Below, piece after piece: positions 22,270 to 32,272 of a stretch of 64,000 bases of DNA. The notes beneath the pieces were generated by a model. The model was given only the letters and a program-made list of their open reading frames with translations, searched no databases and was not told the origin of the DNA. Each line of letters begins with the position of its first letter. Position 1 is the first letter of the stretch. The position numbers and the translations under genes were made by a program. This stretch comes from Zelopaecilomyces penicillatus. Lineage: Eukaryota; Ascomycota; Sordariomycetes; Hypocreales; Pseudodiploosporaceae. Where the stretch lies: contig VCCP01000002.1 in the NCBI GenBank assembly GCA_005765155.1, forward strand, positions 3,224,001 through 3,288,000, in the 5' to 3' direction.

Positions 22270-22886
22270 TTACAGATGGGTCACACACTGCCATAACCAA
22301 TGGATCAGCAAAGTTTCATCAGGTATATATAAACCAAACCAAGTTGAATGAAGCGCAACAAAAAACTTACCTGGGAGTCGCCGCTGCACTTACGGCTGCA
22401 ACATTCAACATCCTTGCCGCAGTGAGTGCCGAGGCCAGAACAATCACTTGCAACGCACTATTCATACCAGAATGGGTCAGCGGCTTTTTCCTACATAAAA
22501 TATGTGACCATCTTGAGATTGAAGAAAGAGAGAGTTGAATTACCTCATTGTTGCTGTTGCACTTCTTGCTGCAGCATTCGAGGTTCGTGGTACAGGGTCC
22601 GGCATAGCGAGTGCATCTTGCCGCTGCTCTCTTAATGACGGGCACGCACTGAGAACGGAAAGATATTAGTTACAGCTTCATTGAATTTAAACAAGTATAT
22701 AGTATTAAGGGCATGTTGAAGTTGTAGAGGAAAAGGGAAACGTACCTGGGAGTCGCTGCTGCACAGCTTGCTGCAGCATTCAACATTCTTGCCGCAGTGG
22801 CCACCAGCGGGAAGGCATCGGTCTCTCTGCGAGTCTGCGAGAGCAACTCCAGCAAGAGCGGCGACGATGACGGCGGTGAACTTCAT
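22270..22886 (-). CDS. Secreted triple-knottin protein, exon-encoded repeats
   Basis: Four exons: 22886-22746, 22648-22544, 22457-22371 and 22287-22270; introns of 97, 86 and 83 nt, all phase 0. The product is 116 residues. A signal peptide (MKFTAVIVAALAGVALA) precedes three tandem units, each exactly C-x6-C-x5-CC-x3-C-x5-C: repeat 1 starts CLPAGGHCGKNVECC, repeat 2 CTRYAGPCTTNLECC, repeat 3 CSGLGTHCGKDVECC. Each intron lies directly before the sixth cysteine codon, so exons 2-4 open with CVP, CVA and CVT. The last exon encodes only CVTHL. Exons 1 and 3 are very similar in DNA around the CC motif, pointing to exon duplication. A dibasic KR in the linker between repeats 1 and 2 could be cut by Kex2. 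A TATATAAAA box lies about 120 bp upstream (23013-23005). It is expected to be extracellular; the function is unknown. Confidence 0.78.
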
Positions 22887-23571
22887 AGTGACGGGTTTGT
22901 TGTTTATAGAGAGAGAGAGAAGTGATGAGGCAGTTGGAGATGTAAATGCTCAGTGAGATAGTTTGATAGGTGATTCTATGATGGAGAAGAGGAGAATAGC
23001 TTCCTTTTATATAGAGGATTTGATCTATTCTTTCCTTCTTTAATACCGCAGGCTTCCGAAACATCTCAGTTTCTTGCTAGACTCTTGTTTGTCATGTTTT
23101 TCGTTGCCAAAGGTGGGATGCCGTTAAACCCACTCGATAAACCCAGACGGCTCCTCGGTGATGTACACGCATGCATAAGGATCAAAGAAACCGGAGCACT
23201 AATTAAACCAGTCTACGGGATTATTTAGACATAAGATTGCTCCAGCGGCATCTGCCGGAGATGTCTTTCCCCCACAGGTCCCTTTTGTCAAATCGGGAGA
23301 GATGTGTGAAAGGGGAGTATCGTTTAGATGTAACATCGCCAAACTATGGATCTTTAATCGAAGGAGTTTAGGCCAATGACTAAGTTATCCGTGACTGGTG
23401 GGATATTAAAGATATCTAATCCATTACAAGCTGTTGGTCTTGGCTTGATGTGTACAGTATAGACTTTTGTGTAGGAAGTAGTACTTGGAATTGGTTTGCC
23501 TATTCCCCATGCATACAATGAGGCCTACTCTGATAATCGTAACTAAAGTGCTTTTTATCCAATTCACCATT
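22887..23571. other. Promoter of triple-knottin gene and transporter 3' flank
   Basis: 685 bp. A minus-strand TATATAAAA at 23013-23005 and a GA-rich stretch at 22905-22925 (CT-rich 5' leader on the minus strand) belong to the triple-knottin promoter. No gene seen. Confidence 0.6.
23005..23013 (-). promoter_or_regulatory. TATA box of the triple-knottin gene
   Basis: TATATAAAA on the minus strand, 119-127 bp upstream of the ATG at 22886, preceding a CT-rich leader. Position and sequence fit a fungal core promoter. The other two knottin genes have TATA-like sequences at similar distances. Confidence 0.5.
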
Positions 23572-25423
23572 TCAAACCTTGGCCATCAGAGACGGGTTGA
23601 TGCGGAAGCGGGCAATTAGCACCATCAGGGCAGATGCCATTGCCAACGATCCGGCATACCACATTGCTGGCCGATACGCTTTCAACCCACCCTCGGCCCC
23701 TCCGTATGCTTCGAGAAGGTAGCCTGCGATCGGTGATCCCTGCATTGTTTATTTGTCTTGCATTAGTCGTCTTGTTTCGGCACTGCCTCTTTTCTCCAAG
23801 GCGCTGCAGGTAGTACACATAACATGATGAGAGAAGAAAGAGAACAAACAAAGAAAGAAGTAGAATCGGGAAAACAGTTGGATTGAGTTAGAGTAGGGAG
23901 AAACTCACCATCAAGTATCCACCGACCCAGCCGGTGAGGACCATACTCATTGCGACCGACAGCCTCGCGCTGCCAAACACATTGCCCACCACGGTCGGCA
24001 TCGTCGAGAAGAAGCCGCCGTTGGAGGCGCCGTTGATGAGCACAAACACCACGAGCGGGCCAAGACTCTCGGACGCGGGCCAGAGGGCCAGCATGCTGAC
24101 TGACGTGAGCACGAGTGACACAAACAGCACATTGACCGATCCCAGCCGGTCGCAGGCCATGCCGGAGAAAATGCGCCCCACGGCCGAGGCCAGGCTGAAG
24201 CCGGCGACCAGGCCGGCGCCGGTCGCAGAAGAGAGGCCGAGCGCCGTGGTGTAGAGCGGAAGAAAGAAGGGCGGGACGAAGAGTGGGAATGTGCCGAGGG
24301 CCGAGGCGATGAAGAGCAATACAAATGTCAGGGACTTGAAGAGTCGCCTATCAAGACCCAGAGGAGTTAGTGTTTTGTTTGTCGGGATAAATAATTACAC
24401 GAAGGCGATCATCCGTCCCCGAGAATTAGAGTAAATGACAGGATCCTTGTACAGAATCTTCAGTCAAGATGACACATACCATTCAACAAGTTTGACCGCT
24501 CGGATCGGTGTTCGCTCTTTCATCAACCATGCCGCCGGCATTCCTGTTGCCAGCGTCATTAATCCCAGGATCCGATAAGCCCACGCAGGGCCGAGCTTGT
24601 TGATCAGAGCATCGAGCCCAAAGCTGATTGTGGCACCGCCGAAGCCGCTGCCAGCGAAGATGAGGCCATTGGCGAGACCTCGCTTGGCGCTGAAGTACTG
24701 AGCGGGAATCGTCGCGATGACCTATTGGAGTTCGCCGCCGGTCCATGTCAGTCAAATGTCTCATCCGTCTAGAAGTTGTGGGCTCATTTCAATGATAACT
24801 TACAACAAAGGTGAGACTATGAGTGTCCCAAGACATTGTTAGTCAAAATGAGGCGAGAAACCACCACTCGTTTAACCTTCAAATTCATACCTTGATCCAG
24901 CTCCAAACAGGAACCCAGACGTGAAGAACAGCGCTCCCACATTCTTCACCGCAAACCCACTCAGAATCTCACTCGCACTCATCAGCGCAACCCCCAGCAT
25001 CCCCGTCCGCCGCGCGCCAACCCGCCTCACCAGCCAGGCATTCGCAATCGCAAACACAGACACGAGCGCCGCGCCCAGCGATCCGACAAACGAGAGTGTC
25101 GCGGGACCCGAAAGCCCTCTGTCGGCGAGGGCCTTTTGCATCACGCCCCAGGCATACGTCGCGCCGACGGACCACCATAGCAGCACGGCGCCGCTGGCGA
25201 CAATGACCCATCCGTAGCCGCCATCAGGGGCGGTCGAGTCGACGAGGCGCGACTCTTCAAGTAGTTCGTCCGGTGAAGGTTGTCGTCTGCTGTCGCTGTC
25301 GCTGTTGTTGTTGCCGCCGGTGCGGGAGTGCGGCGCTGATGGGTAGTAGGAGCCGGTGGCACGGATGGTTGTCGCGGCCGGGAGCTCCGTCAACCGGATG
25401 GATGTTGCGGTGGTGGTGGACAT
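23572..25423 (-). CDS. MCT-type major facilitator (monocarboxylate transporter-like)
   Basis: Five exons: 25423-24891, 24816-24804, 24721-24480, 24347-23909 and 23739-23572; 464 residues. Exon 2 is a 13-nt micro-exon (bounded by TAG and GTAAGT) needed to join GAGS to LTFVVIATIPAQYFSAKRG in frame. The MCT/SLC16 signature DGGYGWVIV occurs near residue 70 after a disordered N-terminal tail. Alternating hydrophobic segments and the GRIFSGMACDRLG loop support about 12 membrane helices. Family members carry monocarboxylates or related small molecules, with proton coupling or by diffusion; the substrate here cannot be told. It lies next to the secreted cysteine-rich genes on the same strand, but spacing argues against operon-like linkage. 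Confidence 0.88.
24804..24816 (-). other. 13-nt micro-exon of the MFS gene
   Basis: TCTCACCTTTGTT flanked by an upstream TAG acceptor and a downstream GTAAGT donor. It supplies the last base of a Ser codon plus LTFV, restoring the membrane-helix reading frame between exons 1 and 3. Skipping it shifts the frame. Confidence 0.7.
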
Positions 25424-26251
25424 GATGATGCGCCCAATACGCAGTGAAGAATGCCCGTAAATTGGGAAAACAATAAAAAATGTCGGAACGACTCTTGAGT
25501 GTGGGCGGACCCCAATGACGATATAAGTAAGTACGCAAAAAGATCCGGGGCATCCACCATCGCAGATTGACTCATCCTGCGATCTCGCCTAAAGGATTTC
25601 CACCCAGGATGTCATCATCCTCATCACCAGAAGTACCTTAGCTTAACTACCTATTAAGCAAAATCCTCATTTGTACTTAACCAAAACAGGACGTATTAGT
25701 AGAATTAAGAAGAAAAATAAGAATCCACTCGGAAGGCTAAAATAAGTTTGGGGGCACAAACTTGTAAGCCGTCGCTTTAAAAAAAACCAACGGCATGTAA
25801 TTAGAACAAAACCCAGGGACGGAAGGGCGCAAAATGGACCCCACATATGACATGTGAAGGATGGCACTATATCTTGGACCAACTAATAATAAACTACAAT
25901 AGTATTCATGACACATGGTCGTGTAGATTGGGTAACAGGCTAAGATCAACACAGTGGAGTCGGGTTTTGCGCCCTCTCGAAGCCCTTGTCAGAGAAATTG
26001 ATATTCTGCTCAGCGGTATGTATTAATATGGGTATCTGTCTCCGATGTTCGCTCATCATCCAGGAATACCAAGGAATATGTATATGACTGAAATCAAAAG
26101 ACACAACAGTTCTTCACGCATCTCATAGCTTTTCAGTGTCTATTAACGTAGTGAATTGTATATATTGTCACGGTTCGTACATGGTTAAACCAACCAACTT
26201 TTTAGAAAACCTCCAGGTATTTTCGCCCCCCACAAGATAAAGCTGCTCTCT
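25424..26251. other. Intergenic, transporter promoter and RRP5 3' flank
   Basis: 828 bp, AT-rich toward RRP5. No gene recognised; short minus-strand ORFs at 25667-25952 lack any coding support. Confidence 0.6.
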
Positions 26252-29200
26252 CTACTCCTCCATTTCATCATCTTGCGCCGCGGCCTCAGCTTCCTTCCTT
26301 GTCTTGAATGCCGCCATCCAGTCCTGCGCCTTGGCCATCACCTTGCTCTTACCCTTGGGGTCAAGCTTCTCCTCCCAGGCGGTCCATCTGCGGAACCACT
26401 TCTCAGCCTGCTGAGGCTTTAACCCCTTGACTCGCGTCCTTCGTTCAAATACGTCCCGTACGGCTGTGGGATCGGCGTCGGCGCCGGCAATGCCAATCTC
26501 AAGATCGAGCAGCTGGCTCCACAAATCACCCTTCTTGGGCCAGGCGGCCAATAGACCCTCGAACATGGTGCGGCCTCGTTCTGCCTCGCCGTTTGGCGAA
26601 CGGAATTCGAGTGCCGCAAAACGACTGATGATGCTCTGGCTGTGGTGGCTGTCAAGCTGTCTGGTAGCACGGGGGAGAAGAGCTCGAGCTCGGGCAGGCT
26701 CGTTCAGTGTTACGTGTAAGAAATGAGCGTAGTTGATCCATACACTCGGAACCTTGGAGCCAAACTTCTTGAGCATCGTCTCAAACAGCTCATCGGCAAT
26801 CTGCTGACTGTTAGTAATGTGCGCAATGGAGGAAAAAAAGGAAAGAAAAAGGGTTCTGACCTTGGTCTTCTCAGACTGAATGTAAATGCTCGCGAGCCGC
26901 TCATGGACCTCCTGCTCATCGTTGACCTCACAAGCACGCTTGAAGACATCCTCGATTGTGCGCTTGTTGCCATATGCCACTTCCAAGTTGAGATAGGCAA
27001 CCCAAACGTTTAGCTTCTCAGTCTCCTCTCGGATATTGATGCTCTTGATCGCTCTCTCTGCAACCTCCCTTGCCTTGGGTAGTTCGCTTACTTGCATCTG
27101 GAAAGCCATGTAGGCGATCCAGAGCTCTGACGAGTCTGGCTGACCAAGCAAAAGGCGCTCGTAGTCACTGGCTGTCTGGGGACCGTTGACATCTAGCTCA
27201 GCTGTGCGATCAACCAAGCCCTCTACCTTATTCCGCTTCTTCTTCTTCTTCTTGTCGTCTTCGGCATCTGGAGAGTCATCTTCTGACTCGGCTGCAGATT
27301 CGTCAAAGGGATCTGTCGACCACGCCGATTTCTTGCCAGCGCCAAGTCCCTTCGTCTTTTTGGAACTCTTCTCCGCTTCCTCTTCCTCTTCTTCATCATC
27401 CTCGTCGTTGTCCAACTCGTCATCCTCATCCTCATCTTCTTCCTCCTCCTCTTGAGAACTGTCGGCGTCACCCACAGCAACAAATTTGAGCATGGCACCA
27501 CCCTCTCCCATCTGGGTATCTTCTTCACTGTCATCATCAACCTCGTCCTCTAGGGCAGCGCCCTCATCAGAATCCATGTCAGTGTCCTCATTCTCAAACA
27601 AGGATGGCTTCAAGCCGAAACTGATTCTTCTCTTCTCGACATCGATTTGTAAAACCTTGGCCTTCACAACGTCACCCTCCTTGTACAGTTTCGTAGCGTC
27701 TTGAACAGCCTTTTCTGCCATCTGACTGCGATGACACAGACCGCTGACATTTGCAGAGTTGTCCACCAGGATAAAAGCACCAAATTCCTCCACCTTTCGA
27801 ACTTTGCCCGTGACGACTTGGCCTTCCTTGATGTCGCTGAATGTAGTAGGGGGAGTATAGTCCTCGTCTACAACAGAGGCCTTCAAGCTTAGCTCAAACT
27901 GGCCTGTTCCAGCATCAATGGAAATGACACGGCCCTTGACGAGCTGGTCAACCTGAAATTGGTCCTTCCACTCCTTCAAGAATCTATCAGAGAGGTTGGA
28001 AATTTTGACGAAACCAGTCACTCGACCACCTAGTAACACAAACAAGCCCTTGTCAGATACGTTCTTCACAAATCCTCGTACAATATCTCCTGACGAGATC
28101 TGAGAAACTTCACTGATTTCCTGGTCGTGGACTGTAAGTGTAGAGCTAAGAATTCGCGATGGGCGCAATGAGAGGCGGAGTTTCTTGTTGCTGACATCTA
28201 GTTCGACAACGGAAACACGGACAATGTCGTTCTTCTTGTAGTTGAGTGTGTTGATGTCGTCATAGTTATCAGTCATGTCAGGCAGATGAACTGGGCCGGA
28301 GACAAGCTCGCTCAACTTCACGAGAATCTGTCGTTCGTTCACCTTGGTTACTTTACCGGGGAGAACCATGTTCTTCTTCAGCGAGGACCAGTTAATGCCT
28401 TCCGAGGCATTTGATGACCGCGCGGAAAGATCGAGTCTGTTATTTTGGGCATCAATAGAGGTGATTCTGACTTTGAGAGCAGATCCGACAGGGAAATTGG
28501 CCTCAAGATCGTTCAACTGTGAGAGATCATCAGAGGCCTCCATAGCAGATATACGGCCTCGAACATTAGGTGACAGGTTGACCCAGAGATATTGGGGGCT
28601 GACGTTGTTGACATAGGCGATGTGAGATTCTCCAACTTTGATACTGTCCATGGAAATGGGCTTTGGAGCATCATCCTTGAGGTCGCTGGGCTTGGCAGTC
28701 AATTCTAGGACTGAATGAGCTGACCGGTGAGAAATGGGCAGGAACTTGTGGTCCTTTGCATCGTGCACACCCATCACCTTGACCTGAAGGATTTGCTTTC
28801 TATGGAACTTGTCCAGAGGATTCTTGGGGTCGGTAATTTCATCCCACTTGTCAAAGACCTGAGAAACATCAATGCGGCCCTGCACCTGGCTGTCCATGAC
28901 CTGAACGTTCAATTGCGTCTCCTTAATCGATGTAACCTTGACCTTTGTGATACTGCCCATAACAAGGTCATCCTCGGGTGCCGAGGACGCGCTAGCCTTG
29001 CTCTTACCATCCTTTCCTTCAGATGTGGAGGCAGCGGGTGCCACCATGATGCGCTTAAGGTCTTGGATGACAGAAACAATTCTAACCTCGACTGAATCAT
29101 GTTTGTGCATTCCAAAGTCGGGCTGTGACTGAGCGTCAGATGGCAACCGTGACTTAGGGAGCAAAGCATTCAGGTTTCCGGCGAATTGTACAAACACAGC

Positions 29201-31757
29201 CGTTGGGGTAATGTTTCGCACGTAGCCTGCGACGATAGCTCCTTCTTTGGCTTCCTCAAAGCTCGTGAGAAAGGTATTGTCTTGTGACGCCTTGACGAGG
29301 CTCTGCTTCTGGGAGAGAATGATAGCGCGCCGTTTTTCGTTCTTGTCAATGACCACCAAGTTTGAAAGAGTCTGGCCTGCAGAGATACGCTTCAGAGCAT
29401 ACTGGTTCTTGGACAAGGTTTTGTCGGTGAGGTGCCCAAGAGGAAGAATAGCCTTGAGGTTGCTGCCGACTAACTCCACAAATACTTGGTCTTCAGTCTT
29501 TTGTGTAACCTTGGCCGACACAGTTTCACCGAGTTTGAGACTCTTCAGAGCAGTTTGCTTCTCTAAACCGAATGCGGCGGGGTCCTTGCAGGACACCACG
29601 AGTCGGCGGGGATCAGTCTCAACATCGAGGACATGAACACTGACAACTTGTCCAATTCGGAAATGCTCGGACGGATCCCGGATGTATGCCTCGCTCATTT
29701 CAGAGATGGGAAGGAAGCCTTTGAGAGTACCGTAAAATTGGATATAGGCACCATTCTGCTGCAACTTGATGATTGTACCAGGGACTTGCATGCCCACGCT
29801 GACCTCATCATGCGACTTGATTATGGGCGCTTCTGAGTTAACCAAGGTCTTCTTCAAGGTTAATCGCATTTGTCTCTTGATAAGATTCACAGACAAGACT
29901 CGGGCCTTGACTTTCATGTTTTCTCTAAACTTCTTCTCGGGGTGCTGAAGATGCACATCTGACAGGTGTCGCTCCGGAACAAAACCAGTGATTCCTTCTG
30001 CAAGCTTCAGAATCAGGCCTGAAACGCCAGCCTCGCTGATGACAAGCTTCTCGATGACACAGTTTACCACGTCTCCAATAGGCACATCTTCCAATCGAAT
30101 AAATGGCTGTTCAAGAATGCTCTTTTCAAAGGAGAGATAGAGGAGACCATCCAACTCATTGTAACCAACAACACGTCCTTCATGGACCGTTCCAACCTTG
30201 AGAGGTCCGCTGGCTTCGTAAAGGGCATCCACCTTGCCATCCTTGACTCGAGAAATGTGCACAAAGCCGCCGAGGCCGGTTACCCCTGTATCAACAAAAA
30301 GACCGATTTCGGATTCAACTTTTCGAACAGTGCATTTCTCGACACGGGAGGAGATGGGCAAAACAGAGGTTGGGAGTAGTCGATTTGCGTCTTTTGCATT
30401 TCCCTGGTACTTGCGGCTCAACGACATGATATGTGGGAGGAAAGATATGCCCAGCTTGGGCTCCTTTGCAGCTGGGAAGTTGCAAATAACTCTCGCCTTC
30501 ACTTTGCTGCCAATCTTGTAGGTTTCTTCGATATTTACACCATCTGGTCCAGCCCCGGAGTGGATCAAGTCGGCCGTCGCGTCCAAGTGCCCCAGAACCT
30601 TGCCGGCCAATCCTCTGTTGTCTGTATTCGAGATAATCACGCTCACAAGTGTACCGGGCAAGAATGTGTTGATAGTAGTCGCATCTGCCGGAACAGCTTT
30701 CGCGTTGCTCAGCTTCCCCTGCAACAGGGAAAGCTGGGCAACCTTGCCGCTGGCTCCCGTACCAGTAACATGGCACAGAAATACGGCTCCGGGCTGGAGG
30801 CGCTCTTGGTCAATTGATGAATCGACTTGGTCGCTGGGAAGGAAAGCACGCATATCCTGAACGCCGATATCCATGACGAAGCCACGGTCTTCAGCACTGA
30901 CCACTGATGCCATCACGGTACCGTTTGTAACAACATCGTCCTTATTTAAACCTGAATTGGCTTGACTAGGCAGCAGGGATAATTCAATCTTCCGCTTTCC
31001 TTTCCCACCAGCAACATCCTCCTTGGTGGAAATGACATAGGCTCTCAAATATTGGCCAATAGTGAATATTGATTTCAGATTGACATCGTCGTCGTCGGCA
31101 GAATCATCTTCGTCATCCTCGCCGTCTTCGTCTGCGCCACCTTGCAGTCTGTTCGTCAACTGTTCCGATATGGTAGCAATAGAAGCATGTCCGATGAGGT
31201 TGTTTGGCAGCGCTAACTCTAAGTTAAGGTTGTTGACCCGAGTGACCTGACCTAGCACCAGCGAGCCTTTGACCAGTCTCTGTAATCGCATTAGCATTGG
31301 CAAGGTAGTCATCAACAGTTATCCTGCCCATCCTAATAAATACCTTGAAATTCAAGCTTTCCACCTTGACCGAATCTACTTCCTCCTTGTTGTCGGACTT
31401 TCGGTCGGCCTTGGCGGCTGCTGACTTTCGCTTCTTCTTCTTGAGAGCTTTGCCGCTGGTCTCGAACTCCTCCTCTCGCATTGCGTCGGCCTTTGCTTCA
31501 ATCTGAATCTGCTTTTGCTCCAAAGGAGTGAGAACACTGCCACCACCTCGGGGAAAAGCTGGTTCTTCAGTCTTTAGAAGCGATACAGTGGGAGCCTTCG
31601 ATAGCTCGTCGCTGGTCGACTTGCGCACCGGCTTGTCGCTCGCTTTCGCATTCTTAATTGGCGCATCTTTGTTGGTTGGGCGAGCCGCTTTTGATCCCTT
31701 GGCTGACTTTGCTGGAGGATTACCCCCAGGGGCATCCTTTCGTTTGAGATTGCTCAT
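26252..31757 (-). CDS. RRP5: rRNA biogenesis protein RRP5
   Basis: Exons 31757-31344, 31279-26861 and 26800-26252; 1793 residues, the normal family length. Intron 31343-31280 joins SLNFK to RLVKGSLVLGQV, the conserved Rrp5 junction. Intron 26860-26801 is 60 nt, in frame and stop-free, so retention would simply add 20 residues. The N-terminus is basic and Lys-rich. Then come about a dozen S1 RNA-binding repeats (for example VMASVVSAEDRGFVMDIG, VRGFVKNVSDKGLFVLLGG, VTGKVRKVEEFGAFILVD). An acidic Glu/Asp stretch near residues 1350-1400 separates these from C-terminal HAT/TPR helices (ELWIAYMAFQMQVSE, VPSVWINYAHFLHVT). In yeast Rrp5 acts in the nucleolus in both 18S and 5.8S/25S rRNA maturation. 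It diverges from the alpha/beta-hydrolase-like gene. Confidence 0.95.
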
Positions 31758-32272
31758 TGTTGGGTGTGCAATCGCAAGTCAAGCCGACTTTGCCATTGAC
31801 TGTCTGCACCAGAAATGCACCTCGAAGAAATTCCGGACCCTCGAATTTTTTTCCTGGCGGGACAGCGAAGAGACCGCGGCGATAAGGCGGGCGGTGTGGG
31901 ACCCGACAGTTGTTCCGGACCCACCAGACCACCTGTCTGTCCACGTCACGACAGTGGTCACAACAGTGGTCACAGCAACAGTTACAGCAGGATAATTCAC
32001 TGAACGGCGCCACATCACGTCGCTGTTGGCCCTGTAGGGGTTAGAGGGGCCCAGTGGTTCATGATTCATCCACCATGGCACTAAATTAGGCCTCGGGCTC
32101 TTTATTAGTTGGAGTTTGTTGGGCGTGGCACCAGGCACCATCATCATTAATCTAGACCAACTGACCAGCCCAAATCAAACGACCTTCAAGACTACACATC
32201 ATCTATTTCTGTCGTGCACTGCTAATATCTCGAATCTCCCATGGACACCACAGCATAGTTTCTTTCTTCAGA
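31758..32272. promoter_or_regulatory. Divergent promoter, RRP5 and hydrolase-like gene
   Basis: 515 bp between the RRP5 start (-) and the hydrolase-like start (+). Contains two direct copies of ACAGTGGTCAC at 31951-31961 and 31963-31973 (12-base period), followed by a degenerate third unit. No gene seen. Confidence 0.6.
31951..31973. repeat. Tandem ACAGTGGTCAC pair in divergent promoter
   Basis: Two perfect 11-base copies spaced one base apart, with a degenerate continuation (AGCAACAGTTACAGC). It lies about 200 bp upstream of RRP5, so it could be a binding-site pair. Confidence 0.7.

Noticed and set aside
11522..25423. Secondary-metabolite gene cluster
   Set aside because: A regulator and a transporter are present but no synthase, synthetase, cyclase or tailoring enzyme was found.
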